DNA from: Klebsiella pneumoniae
Lineage (GTDB): Bacteria > Pseudomonadota > Gammaproteobacteria > Pseudomonadales > Pseudohongiellaceae
NCBI GenBank assembly: GCA_945902215.1
Contig: CAMDML010000011.1
Span: forward strand, 1-54,822
Reading direction: 5' to 3'
Length of the DNA stretch: 54,822 nt
Positions 35,892-47,139 of the stretch are shown here, in pieces. The stretch's first letter is position 1. The number at the start of each line of letters is the position of its first letter. A model generated the notes under the pieces. The model saw only the letters and a list, made by a program, of their open reading frames with translations. It was not told the DNA's origin and made no database searches. The translations under genes and the position numbers were made by a program.

Positions 35892-38440
35892 TGCTGTGGT
35901 TACAGCTTGCCTGGAAGGAGATCACCAACAACTACAAATTCAGCATGTTCTTCGTGCTGAACCTGAGCATCGGGCTGATCGGTTTCATCGCGCTCGATTC
36001 CTTCAAGCATTCCATCGACCAGCACCTGCAGAACAATTCCAAAGCAATTCTGACCGCTGACGTACAGATCTCTTCGCGCTTTCCGCTGACTGAAGTGGAA
36101 ACCGGCATGGCCGAAGAAATTCTTGCGAGCGACTTCGAAGCCACTGACCAGATTTCCTTCATGTCGATGGTCGCCGCCAACGGCAATTCGCGCCAGACCA
36201 CCCTCATCGCGATTGAGGACGGTTACCCGCAGTATGGGGACATCGTTCTGCAGCAGCGCGGCTCGGTAATTGAGACCGATGCGCGCGCAGAACTCTTCAG
36301 CGGCAATAACATCTGGGTGGCGCGCGACCTGATGGTGATTCTCGGCCTCAATATCGGCGACACCCTGCGCATCGGCAGCGTGGATTTCACCATTCTCGAC
36401 GTGATTCTCGAAGACCCCAGCAGCACGATCTCGGTGATGACCAGCTTCCCCGCCATCTACATGGGCGTGCCGCAGGTGGAGTCCACCGGCCTGATCCAAC
36501 TCGGCAGCCGTATCAGCTATGCCCGTTTCTACAAATTGCCATCGGGTTACAACGTCAGCGCTCTGGAAGAAACTTTTGCGGAACGCGAACGCGAGGTATT
36601 CCGCGACACCAACCGACTGGCGATGACAACGCACGAAGAAGAAAGCGAAGACCTCGCGCGTATCCTCGGCTTGATGAACGACTTCCTCGGCCTGATCGCG
36701 CTGATCGCCCTGTTCCTCGCCGGGGTTGGTGCCGCCTACTTGTTCCGCAGCTTCTTCACCAGCCGCTTCAAGGACATGGCTATTCTGATGTGCCTTGGCG
36801 GCACGCCACGGCAGGCCTACCAGATGACGCTGGTGCAAATCGTGTTGCTCGGCACCATCAGCGCGGTGATTGCCAGCACCATAGCGTGGTTCATGCTGCC
36901 GCTGTTGCCGCTGCTGTTCGAAGGGTTCCTGCCGCGCGGCTTCACCAACACCATGGAAGTCAACTCACTGGTGCTGGCGCTGTTCATGGGCACGCTAGGC
37001 AGCATCATCTGCTGCCTGCCGATCCTGTCGAAGATCTACGACCTCAACCCGATTGGTCTGTTCCACGAAAATGTACAGCCCTCGCTTGCACGCAAACACT
37101 GGCAGCGGCATGCGGCCAGCTACGCGCCGATTCTGCTGGTGTTCTGGGGCCTCGCAATCTGGCAAGCAAACTCGGTGCAAATCGGCACGGTGTTCATTGC
37201 CGGCTTCCTGACGTCCATCTTTCTGCTCGGCAGTGTCGCTTGGTTCATCCTGCGCGCCTGCGGCCTCTATTCCGGGTCAGCAGTGGTCACGCGAAAACTG
37301 GCGCTACGCAACCTCGACCGCAACCGCATCGGCGCGATTTCCTGTTTCCTCGCGATCGGTCTTGGTTCACTGCTGATTAACCTGATTCCGCAGATCCAGA
37401 ACGGGCTCCAGGAAGAGATCGCAGCGCCGATAGATTATTCGGTGCCGGACTTCTTCATGTTCGACATACAGCCGGAACAGCTCGCTGAACTTGAGCGCAT
37501 TCTCGATGAGCAGGGTTATGGGCTCTCTTTCCTGTCGCCTATGATCAGCGCGCGCCTCGATGCGGTGAACGGTTTGGTCATCGACGATACTGAAGAGACT
37601 CCCGATGAGCAGTTAATGCGCCGCCGTACCTACAACCTGACCTACCAGCCCGAACTGAAAGCCTCTGAGAAACTGGTCGAGGGTGAAGTATGGACCGAGG
37701 CCTGGGAGTTCGGCGACGCAGCCTTGCCCGGCATCTCGGTGGAAGCGGGGTTCGCTGAACGTATGGAGTGGAACATCGGTGACACGCTGACCTTCGACGT
37801 ACAAAGCGTGCCGGTCGAAGGCCGCATCATGAATACACGCACCGTGGACTGGAATAGCTTCCAGCCTAATTTCTTCCTCTCATTTCAGCCTGGCGCGCTT
37901 GATCCTGCGCCAAAGACTTTCGTTGCGGCGCTCAGTGAAGTGGCTGAGGAAGATCGCATCGCGGTCCAGAACAGCATCGTCATCGCGCTGCCCAATATCT
38001 CGGTGATCAACGTGACCCAGATCGTCGCGCGCGTTCTCGACATCACCGACCAGATCAGTTGGGCGATCACTGTCATGGCGTGGCTGTCGATTCTCGCCGG
38101 CCTTGTGGTGTTGTTTTCGATTGCACGCTATGAGGTGAAGTCGCGCTTCTGGGAAATCAACCTGCTGAAAATTCTTGGTGCCAATTTCGGTGATGTGAAG
38201 TCCATCGTGCAAATCGAGTTTGGCATTCTTGGTTTCTTCGCTGCGCTGACTGGCGTGATACTGAGTCTGGCGATGTCCTATAGCATTTCCTGGTTCGTGT
38301 TCGACAATCTCTGGCGATTTTCGGCTGGCATCACCACGCTGAGTATTCTGGTGATCACTGCGATGAGTGTGGCTACTGCCTTGCTCGCAACACTGTCGGT
38401 ACTGCGGCAGAAACCATTGGAATTGCTTAGGGCTACATAA
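35891..38440 (+). CDS. ybbP: ABC transporter permease, YbbP type
   Basis: Large permease of 849 aa with two FtsX-like domains. An N-terminal helix (about 18-38) leads to a big periplasmic domain (about 45-255), then three helices (about 265-285, 310-345, 355-378), a second set of helices (about 400-470), a second periplasmic domain (about 500-690), and three more helices toward the C-terminus (about 712-735, 765-790, 805-830). The last residues RQKPLELLRAT match the coupling end of the family. Overlaps ybbA by one base. Acts as a mechanotransmission partner across the inner membrane; substrate unknown. Confidence 0.92.
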   Translation: MLWLQLAWKEITNNYKFSMFFVLNLSIGLIGFIALDSFKHSIDQHLQNNSKAILTADVQISSRFPLTEVETGMAEEILASDFEATDQISFMSMVAANGNSRQTTLIAIEDGYPQYGDIVLQQRGSVIETDARAELFSGNNIWVARDLMVILGLNIGDTLRIGSVDFTILDVILEDPSSTISVMTSFPAIYMGVPQVESTGLIQLGSRISYARFYKLPSGYNVSALEETFAEREREVFRDTNRLAMTTHEEESEDLARILGLMNDFLGLIALIALFLAGVGAAYLFRSFFTSRFKDMAILMCLGGTPRQAYQMTLVQIVLLGTISAVIASTIAWFMLPLLPLLFEGFLPRGFTNTMEVNSLVLALFMGTLGSIICCLPILSKIYDLNPIGLFHENVQPSLARKHWQRHAASYAPILLVFWGLAIWQANSVQIGTVFIAGFLTSIFLLGSVAWFILRACGLYSGSAVVTRKLALRNLDRNRIGAISCFLAIGLGSLLINLIPQIQNGLQEEIAAPIDYSVPDFFMFDIQPEQLAELERILDEQGYGLSFLSPMISARLDAVNGLVIDDTEETPDEQLMRRRTYNLTYQPELKASEKLVEGEVWTEAWEFGDAALPGISVEAGFAERMEWNIGDTLTFDVQSVPVEGRIMNTRTVDWNSFQPNFFLSFQPGALDPAPKTFVAALSEVAEEDRIAVQNSIVIALPNISVINVTQIVARVLDITDQISWAITVMAWLSILAGLVVLFSIARYEVKSRFWEINLLKILGANFGDVKSIVQIEFGILGFFAALTGVILSLAMSYSISWFVFDNLWRFSAGITTLSILVITAMSVATALLATLSVLRQKPLELLRAT

Positions 38441-38443
38441 GAT

Positions 38444-38660
38444 TTCTGGACACCCACTCGGGGGTTTCTGAATGCGATGCTGCAGCGAAAGGGCCACCTT
38501 GGGGTGTCGTTTTGCACCTCCGCTCAGGACCGCCCTTCAGCGCACAACTAACCCTTGCCGGGACGCAAGCCGCCAAATCTAGCTTCCTTCGCTGTTCGGC
38601 GCAAAACGTCACCCCAAGTCGTCCCCACAAGCTTCAACTGGAATTCCCGTGTGTGTCAGT
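38444..38660 (+). repeat. MITE-like repeat element, copy 1
   Basis: Begins with TTCTGGACACCCACTCGG and ends with the imperfect inverse CCCGTGTGTGTCAG. The centre contains AGCGCACAACTAACCCTTGC and GGGACGCAA. No protein is encoded. The element begins just after the ybbP stop. A second copy lies inverted at 38730-38947. Confidence 0.7.
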
Positions 38661-38729
38661 TCTGCGTTTGACCAGACACGGCATGCTTTCCTCTTCTCAT
38701 TTGGTTCGTCTTCCGGAACCCGCGCAGAG

Positions 38730-38947
38730 CTTGACACCCACGGGAACCCGAGCAATTCCTGAGAGGGTGGGCCGGGGATGTTTTTTGCGCAGCCCGTCCG
38801 CGAGCGGCGCACTTTGCGGGGTTGCGTCCCCGCAAGGGTTAGTTGTGCGCTAAAGCCGACCGCCAGGAGGGCGGAGCAAAAAAGCAACCCCGGCCAGGCC
38901 CTCCCATCTGAAGCCATGCAACAAGTTCAGCCCAAGTGGGTGTCCAG
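38730..38947 (-). repeat. MITE-like repeat element, copy 2 (inverted)
   Basis: The reverse complement of copy 1 in plan: on the minus strand it starts CTGGACACCCACTTGGG, passes GGGAGGGCCTGGCCGGGG and AGCGCACAACTAACCCTTGC, and ends GTGGGTGTCAAG. Its two ends are inverted repeats of each other, and each is followed inward by a T-rich stretch (TTTTTTGC). It ends about 40 bp before the RlmK-like gene. Confidence 0.72.
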
Positions 38948-38987
38948 CCCCAAGAATCCATAACAGTATTCGCCTACAATCCCCACC

Positions 38988-39971
38988 ATGTCCCAAGACA
39001 AATACACCATGTTCCGCAACCGCCTGCAGAAGGTGTTTGTGCATCGCCGCAAGAAAGCCGCGCAGCAGCAGGTAAGCTGCTACCGCATTTACGATCTCGA
39101 CCTGCCGGAATTTCCGTTCGCGATTGACCTCTATGAAGACCACGTCCACGTTGCCGAATACAAACGCAACCACACGCTGAGTGAAACCGAGCATCAGACA
39201 TGGCTGGACGCGAGCCGCGATGTGATCGCCGACGTGCTGCAAGTGCCTGCCGCGCACATTCACATCAAACAGCGCGCCGTGATCGCTGATCGCAAGGAAC
39301 AATACGGCCACTTCTCCAACAAAGGAGAAAGCATTGTGGTCAACGAAAATGGAATCCGCTTCCGGCTGAACCTTACCGACTACCTCGACACTGGCCTGTT
39401 TCTCGACCATCGTCCGACACGCGTACTGGTGAAGGAACTCTGCAAGGACAAGGACGTGCTGAATCTTTTTGCTTACACCGGCTCGTTCTCGGTGTATGCC
39501 GCGCTGGGCGGTGCGCGTTCAGTGCAGACGGTAGATCTGTCGAACACCTACATTGGCTGGGCGCGGGACAATTTCACTCTCAACAACCTTGATCCATCGG
39601 TGTATGAGTTTGTCGCCGAGGATGTGATGGCCTGGCTGCCAAGCCGGCCTTCCGCCAGTGTTGACCTGATCATCTGCGACCCACCCACCTTCAGCAACAG
39701 TAAGAAGATGCAGAGTGTATTTGATGTGCAGCGCGATCATCCCGCACTGCTGAACCAGTGCCTGCGTCTACTGCGTAACGACGGAGTTCTGCTATTCAGC
39801 ACCAACAACCGCCGCTTTCGCCTGTATGACGAGCACCTCGACACTGATCGCATCAAGGACATCACCCGCCAGACCACGGGCTTTGATTTCGAGGGAAAAC
39901 TGGATCGGTTCTGCTTCGAACTGAGACCCGGCGCCCGTGCGACCAAGACTGCCTCTCCCTGGCGCAAATAA
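38988..39971 (+). CDS. RlmK-like rRNA methyltransferase (stand-alone)
   Basis: Class I SAM-dependent methyltransferase, 327 aa, that matches the C-terminal (RlmK) half of E. coli RlmKL, which makes m7G2069 in 23S rRNA. Shared blocks: RNRLQKVFVHRRKKA, CYRIYDLDLPEFPFAIDLY, NLTDYLDTGLFLDHRPTR, the SAM motif NLFAYTGSFSVYAALGGA, and the catalytic-type CDPPTFSNSKKM, then DVQRDHPALL. The N-terminal THUMP/RlmL half is absent, so this is either a separate RlmK or a relative with another target. It stands between the inverted repeats and tRNA-Gln. Confidence 0.85.
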   Translation: MSQDKYTMFRNRLQKVFVHRRKKAAQQQVSCYRIYDLDLPEFPFAIDLYEDHVHVAEYKRNHTLSETEHQTWLDASRDVIADVLQVPAAHIHIKQRAVIADRKEQYGHFSNKGESIVVNENGIRFRLNLTDYLDTGLFLDHRPTRVLVKELCKDKDVLNLFAYTGSFSVYAALGGARSVQTVDLSNTYIGWARDNFTLNNLDPSVYEFVAEDVMAWLPSRPSASVDLIICDPPTFSNSKKMQSVFDVQRDHPALLNQCLRLLRNDGVLLFSTNNRRFRLYDEHLDTDRIKDITRQTTGFDFEGKLDRFCFELRPGARATKTASPWRK

Positions 39972-40048
39972 GCCTGCAGTCCCTGAAAAATTCCTGAAAT
40001 TGAAGCTGAAATCTTGGCCGAGTTTGTATATCCTTCCCGCCCTCGCAC

Positions 40049-40123
40049 TGGGGTATCGCCAAGCGGTAAGGCAACGGATTCTGATTCCGTCATTCGGTGG
40101 TTCAAATCCATCTACCCCAGCCA
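40049..40123 (+). tRNA. tRNA-Gln (anticodon CUG)
   Basis: A 75-nt cloverleaf, TGGGGTATCGCC...GCCA, almost identical to E. coli tRNA-Gln. The anticodon loop TTCTGAT gives CTG. The acceptor stem TGGGGTA pairs with TACCCCA, and CCA is encoded. Confidence 0.96.
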
Positions 40124-40138
40124 CATTCCATGAACTGG

Positions 40139-40212
40139 CCTGAGCGTTACCTGTAATACGGGTGCGCGCTCAGGGTCCGTTTGCTTCGAGCGCCGCAGGC
40201 GCTTTCCTTTCC
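40139..40212 (+). terminator. two hairpins downstream of tRNA-Gln
   Basis: The first hairpin has an 8-bp stem CCTGAGCG/CGCTCAGG (40139-40146 with 40167-40174). The second has AGCGCC/GGCGCT around a GCA loop (40189-40203), followed by TTTCCTTT. The second is the better intrinsic-terminator candidate for the tRNA; on the other strand it could serve katG. Confidence 0.5.
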
Positions 40213-40238
40213 CAGTCTGTCTTGCACTACTTCATTGC

Positions 40239-42461
<2,223 letters not shown>

Positions 42462-42593
42462 CTAACTATACGTTCAGCTGCTGCGATTTGACACCAATGA
42501 ACACGATAGGGCTTGCCAATGGGCATGGTTGATTCCAGCGGTGCGTGCGGCTACCTTGGCGCTATTCCGTTGATGAATAGCCCCAAGATACAA

Positions 42594-44966
42594 ATGAAAT
42601 CCCCTGTTTTGCCACTGCTTGTTGCAGTCACAATAGCTCTGGTCCCGGTTTCCGCTGCTGCCCAGGAGAACACTTCCGCAGGCCGTGGGCAGCTTCTTGA
42701 GAACGTCATCGTCACCGCGCGCCGGCGCGAAGAAAACCTGCAGACACTGCCGGCTGCCGTCTCCGTGATTGGCAGCGAGCTTCTGGACAGTTCGCACACG
42801 GTGAATCCACAGCAGCTCAGCCTGTTGGTGCCAAGTCTGTATTACAACTCGGCGAACCCGCGCAACACGGCGTACACGATTCGCGGCCTGGGCTCTAATA
42901 CGCTCGCCATCAGTGCGGCCAATGACGGGATGGAACCGGGCGTTGGCTTCTACGTGGACCAGGTTTATCACGGCCGTCCGGCAACAGCGGCCTTCGACTT
43001 TACTGACATCGAGCGCGTGGAAGTCATGCGCGGCCCCCAAGGCACACTGTTCGGCAAGAACACTACGGCGGGCGCCATTCATGTCATCAGTCGGGAACCG
43101 ACCTTTGAGCCAGAGGCAAACGGTGAGCTTGCATACGGCAGTTTTGACTTCATGCAAGCGAGAGCTTCGGTCTCTGGCCCGCTGCTTGGCGACAAGGTCG
43201 CCGGCCGTCTTTCCGCCCAGCTCACCCGGCGTGATGGTTTGATCTACAACGTCAGGAATAATCGCCATCTCAACAACCTGGACAATTACGCCGTACGCGG
43301 GCAGCTCCTGTATGTACCCACCGATAATCTTGAATTCCGTTTGATCGGCGATGTTTCCGATCTCGATTCCGCCTGCTGCACCCAAAACTTTCTGCGCGTT
43401 GGCAACAGCCTGCGCAGTGCAGTGCGCCAGTTCCCTGCGCTAGCTGCGGGCTTGGCTTACACGCCACCGAGCCGCGAGGTCTACGACCGCCTGACTGACA
43501 TTGATGCCAATCTGCTGATCAATACGCAGGATGCCGGCGTCTCTCTGCTCGGCACTTGGGAGCTCGGCGCCACCACTCTGACGGCGGTCTCGGCCTGGCG
43601 CTACTGGGATTGGGATGTCGCCAACGATCGCGACTACACGGGAGTTCCGGTGCAGATGGTGCAACGCATTCCGTCGCGCCAGGATCAATACAGCCAGGAA
43701 CTGCGTTTAGCTGCCAACAATGGCAGTGCGCTCAGCTACGTTGCCGGACTCTACTGGTTCAAGCAGGAGATCAGTGGACGACCCAGCAGCATCTACGGGC
43801 CAGAGGCGACTTATTGGCTGTTGAATCAGGCGACATTCACGGCGCCCATCCCGCGTAACCTGCTCGATGGTTACGGCCAGACAGGCAGTTCAGTTTTCGC
43901 GATGGAAAGTTATGCAGCGTTCGGCGAGCTAAATTACGCCTTCAATCCGCGACTGACCTCGACACTGGGGCTGCGCTATACCTACGAGGACAAAGCAGGC
44001 GCCTACGCGACGCAAGTCTTCGGCGGCCTCACTCTTTCCGGTCTGCCTGCCGCTACCGCAACCGAATTGAACCGCGCCAAGCTCGCGATTTTGCGTCCGC
44101 AGAACTATAGCGCCGAAGACAGCGGCGGCAGTTTGTCCGGTCGCGCCAACTTGTCTTATGCAATAACGGACGCCCTCTTCGCCTATGTGAGTTATGCGTA
44201 TGGCTACAAATCAGGCGGACTCAACATGTCGGGCTTGCCGCTCGATGCCCAGAATCAGCCAGCTCTGGCGACCGCAGTCATCGAGGATGAGACGAATGCC
44301 ACTGTCGAAGCGGGCCTCAAATCCACCTTGCTCGACGGCAGCGCAACCTTGAATGTCGCGCTATACAGGACCGTCGTTGAAGACTATCAGGCGAACGTTG
44401 TCTCAAATCTGGAGACTGCCGCAATCCGTTCCTACCCCTCAAATGTTCCCGAAGTGCGCGTACAGGGTCTGGAAGCGGACTTCACGGCGCTGCTGTTTGA
44501 GGGCTTGGTATTGCGCGCCTCGGTCGCCTACGCCGATGGTGAGAACACGGACTATCCCGCAGGGCCCTGCCCGCTCGAAGTGCAAACTGCCGCTACTGTG
44601 GCTTGTAACCTCACGGGTGTGAGCCTGGCGGGCTTGTCCAGAATGTCAGGAACGCTCGGCTTCGACTACTCAGTGCCAATGGGCAAGGGCAGCTTTGGCG
44701 TGCACGCGGACGCGAATTTCCGCAGCGATTACAACAGCGACACGTCCGCATCGCAGTACACCCAAATCGCCGGCTATGGCGTCACTAACACAAAAATCGG
44801 CTATCAGGCCGACGCTGGCTGGGAGGTGGCTTTGTTCGCACGTAACCTGTTCGATGCGGATTACATCACCGCACTTACCGTACAAACCGGCAATTCCGGC
44901 CTGATTCTCGGCCAGCCCAGCGACCCACGGATGGTGGGAGTAACGCTCCGGCGCACCCTGCGCTGA
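42594..44966 (+). CDS. TonB-dependent outer-membrane receptor
   Basis: Energy-dependent outer-membrane transporter, 790 aa. I chose the ATG at 42594, which begins a clean signal peptide (MKSPVLPLLVAVTIALVPVS, then AAAQEN); ATG 42573 adds seven residues. The plug domain starts NVIVTARRREENLQTLPAAV (the TonB box side) and carries YTIRGLGSN and VMRGPQGTLFGKNTTAGAIH, signatures of the CirA/FecA superfamily. The barrel ends MVGVTLRRTLR, without the usual terminal aromatic residue. Its substrate is unknown; KatG is a divergent neighbour. Confidence 0.9.
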   Translation: MKSPVLPLLVAVTIALVPVSAAAQENTSAGRGQLLENVIVTARRREENLQTLPAAVSVIGSELLDSSHTVNPQQLSLLVPSLYYNSANPRNTAYTIRGLGSNTLAISAANDGMEPGVGFYVDQVYHGRPATAAFDFTDIERVEVMRGPQGTLFGKNTTAGAIHVISREPTFEPEANGELAYGSFDFMQARASVSGPLLGDKVAGRLSAQLTRRDGLIYNVRNNRHLNNLDNYAVRGQLLYVPTDNLEFRLIGDVSDLDSACCTQNFLRVGNSLRSAVRQFPALAAGLAYTPPSREVYDRLTDIDANLLINTQDAGVSLLGTWELGATTLTAVSAWRYWDWDVANDRDYTGVPVQMVQRIPSRQDQYSQELRLAANNGSALSYVAGLYWFKQEISGRPSSIYGPEATYWLLNQATFTAPIPRNLLDGYGQTGSSVFAMESYAAFGELNYAFNPRLTSTLGLRYTYEDKAGAYATQVFGGLTLSGLPAATATELNRAKLAILRPQNYSAEDSGGSLSGRANLSYAITDALFAYVSYAYGYKSGGLNMSGLPLDAQNQPALATAVIEDETNATVEAGLKSTLLDGSATLNVALYRTVVEDYQANVVSNLETAAIRSYPSNVPEVRVQGLEADFTALLFEGLVLRASVAYADGENTDYPAGPCPLEVQTAATVACNLTGVSLAGLSRMSGTLGFDYSVPMGKGSFGVHADANFRSDYNSDTSASQYTQIAGYGVTNTKIGYQADAGWEVALFARNLFDADYITALTVQTGNSGLILGQPSDPRMVGVTLRRTLR

Positions 44967-45037
44967 ACCTCCTGCCACCACCGCATACGCCTGTTATACT
45001 GGGCACCTCTTTGGTTTCAGGTTGCAGTCGAACCCCC

Positions 45038-45889
45038 ATGAAAGTACCCGCAAGGCTGCAGCCTCTGCTTGAAGACGGCTTGATCGACGAAGTGCTTACC
45101 CAGTTGATGAGCGGCAAGGAAGCCCAAGTCTACATCGTGCGCTGTGGTGCCGAACGCCGCTGTGCCAAGGTGTTCAAGGAAGCAACCAACCGCAGTTTCA
45201 AACAGGCCGTGCAATATCAGGAAGGCCGCACCGTGCGCAACAGCCGCCGGGCGCGTGCCATGTCCAAGAAAACCAAATACGGCCAGAAAGAACAGGAAAG
45301 CGCCTGGCTGAATGCCGAAGTGGATGCGCTGCGCAGACTGGATGCCGCCGGGGTGCGGGTGCCTAAACCGCTTGCATTTGTCGATGGCGTGCTACTGATG
45401 GAACTGGTGGCCGATGCCGAAGGTAATGCCGCTCCGCGTCTCGGCGACCTCACCCATACTGCAGAACAAGCACGCGATTATCACAGCCGCATCCTCACCG
45501 AGATCGTGCGCATGCTTTGTGCTGGCCTAGTGCATGGTGACTTGTCGCCGTTCAACGTGCTGGTCGACGCGCACGGCCCTGTCATCATCGACCTGCCGCA
45601 GGCGGTGGATGCCGCCGGGAACAACAGTGCTGCCATGATGCTGGAGCGCGATGTCGGCAACATGCGCGCATGGTTCGGCCAGTTCGCTCCGGAACTGCTG
45701 ACCACGGATTACGGCAAGGAAATCTGGGCGCTGTATCAAGCAGGCAACCTGAACCCTGACAGCACACTCACCGGCATGGTTGAACAGGATGACACGATCA
45801 CCGACATCCGCGAACTGATGATGGTGATCGAAAATGCCAAACAGGAAGAAGCTGCGCGGCTGGAACGGGAAAAGGAAAGCCTGGCCTGA
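45038..45889 (+). CDS. RIO-type atypical serine kinase
   Basis: Small RIO1-like protein kinase of 283 aa. The ATP-binding part holds SGKEAQVYIVRCG and CAKVFKEATNRSFKQAVQYQ; catalytic HGDLSPFNVLVD and metal-binding IIDLPQAVD follow near residues 180-205. Bacterial RIO kinases are widespread in gammaproteobacteria, but their substrates are not established. Start chosen as ATG 45038 (MKVPARLQ). It converges with the MFS gene with a single-base gap. Confidence 0.88.
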   Translation: MKVPARLQPLLEDGLIDEVLTQLMSGKEAQVYIVRCGAERRCAKVFKEATNRSFKQAVQYQEGRTVRNSRRARAMSKKTKYGQKEQESAWLNAEVDALRRLDAAGVRVPKPLAFVDGVLLMELVADAEGNAAPRLGDLTHTAEQARDYHSRILTEIVRMLCAGLVHGDLSPFNVLVDAHGPVIIDLPQAVDAAGNNSAAMMLERDVGNMRAWFGQFAPELLTTDYGKEIWALYQAGNLNPDSTLTGMVEQDDTITDIRELMMVIENAKQEEAARLEREKESLA

Positions 45890-45890
45890 A

Positions 45891-47138
45891 TCAGCCTTGC
45901 GTGCGCCAGTGAATCAGCAAGAGTGCACCCAAGGTCAGCACCCCCGCTGCTGACAAATAGTATCCCACCGCAGAAATGCCGTAATTCACCGCAAGCCAAG
46001 TCGCGATATACGGCGCCAGTGAACCCCCGAGTATCCCTGCACAATTAAACGCCAGCGATGCACCGGTGTAGCGCACCGCCGTCGGAAACAGCTCCGCGAG
46101 CGCGGTGCCGAGTGGTCCGTATGTCAGTCCCATGCAGGCCAGTCCGAGCGCCAACAACACGGTTACCCGAACCGCGCTGTTCGTGAACAAAGAGCCAAAC
46201 AAAAAGCCGAACACGATGATCGCGATGGTCGCCGCGATCAGCATCGGCATGCGGCCAACTCGATCTGCCATGAGGGCAGACACCGGGATCATCGCGCCAA
46301 AGAACAACACGCCGATAATTTGCATAACCAGAAATTGCTGGCGCTCAAAGCCGAGCGCGCTCGTACCCCAGCTCAAGGTGAACACAGTCATCAGGTAGAA
46401 AATCACGAAGGTGGTGACGGCGGCCAGTGTTGCCAACAACAAGGTCACCGAGTGCTCACGCAGCACGACGAGAAGCGGCACCTCGACACGCTCGTTCCGC
46501 GCCAGGGCCTGCTCGAAGGCCGGGGTCTCGGAAATTTTCAAACGCACATATAAACCGACAAACACGAGCAAAGCGCTGGCCAGAAACGGAATGCGCCAGC
46601 CCCACGCGAAAAATTGGGTGTCGCTGAGGGTTGCACTCAGCAAGATGAACACGCCTGTCGACAAGATAAAGCCAATGGGCGCGCCAAGCTGCGGAAACAT
46701 GCCGTACCAAGCCAGTTTGCCGGGCGGCGCATTTTCGGTTGCCAACAACACCGCCCCGCCCCACTCGCCACCCAGACCAATGCCCTGCCCAAAGCGACAC
46801 AGCGCAAGGAGTGCCGGTGCCAGCACGCCGATGGTGGCGTAGGTTGGCAGCAGACCAATGGCAACAGTCGACAAGCCCATTGTCAGCAGCGCGGCGACCA
46901 GTGTGGTTTTGCGGCCGATGCGGTCGCCGAAGTGCCCAAACACGGCGGAACCGAGAGGTCGTGCAAAGAAAGCCAGCGCGAACGTAGCCAGCGATTGCAG
47001 CGTAGCCGTGGCCGGATCGCTACCCGGAAAAAACAAGGTCGGAAACACCAGCACGGCGGCCGTGCCATAGATGTAGAAATCGAAGAACTCGATGGTCGTG
47101 CCAATCAGGCTGGCGAAGAGCACGCGTTGCGACTTCAT
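45891..47138 (-). CDS. MHS-family metabolite:proton symporter (MFS)
   Basis: Twelve-helix major-facilitator protein, 415 aa. The start IGTTIEFFDFYIYGTAAVLV and the loop GHFGDRIGRKTTLVAALL, repeated later as LMADRVGRMPMLIA, mark the metabolite:H+ symporter family (ProP, KgtP, ShiA). RFGQGIGLGGEWGGAVLLATE is another family block. The substrate is probably an organic acid or osmolyte but is not readable. Its start lies one base past the end of the downstream-read DUF5916 gene, so the two run head-to-tail. Confidence 0.9.
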   Translation of the reverse strand: MKSQRVLFASLIGTTIEFFDFYIYGTAAVLVFPTLFFPGSDPATATLQSLATFALAFFARPLGSAVFGHFGDRIGRKTTLVAALLTMGLSTVAIGLLPTYATIGVLAPALLALCRFGQGIGLGGEWGGAVLLATENAPPGKLAWYGMFPQLGAPIGFILSTGVFILLSATLSDTQFFAWGWRIPFLASALLVFVGLYVRLKISETPAFEQALARNERVEVPLLVVLREHSVTLLLATLAAVTTFVIFYLMTVFTLSWGTSALGFERQQFLVMQIIGVLFFGAMIPVSALMADRVGRMPMLIAATIAIIVFGFLFGSLFTNSAVRVTVLLALGLACMGLTYGPLGTALAELFPTAVRYTGASLAFNCAGILGGSLAPYIATWLAVNYGISAVGYYLSAAGVLTLGALLLIHWRTQG

Positions 47139-47139
47139 G

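Noticed and set aside
35900-36838. Minus-strand frame of 312 codons
   Set aside because: It lies fully inside ybbP on the other strand, and ybbP is clearly the real gene.
38512-38917. Several short frames in the ybbP-RlmK gap
   Set aside because: They translate the palindromic repeat elements on either strand and share peptide pieces for that reason only.
42474-43385. Minus-strand frame of 303 codons
   Set aside because: It is antisense to the TonB-dependent receptor, whose signal peptide and plug motifs are clear.
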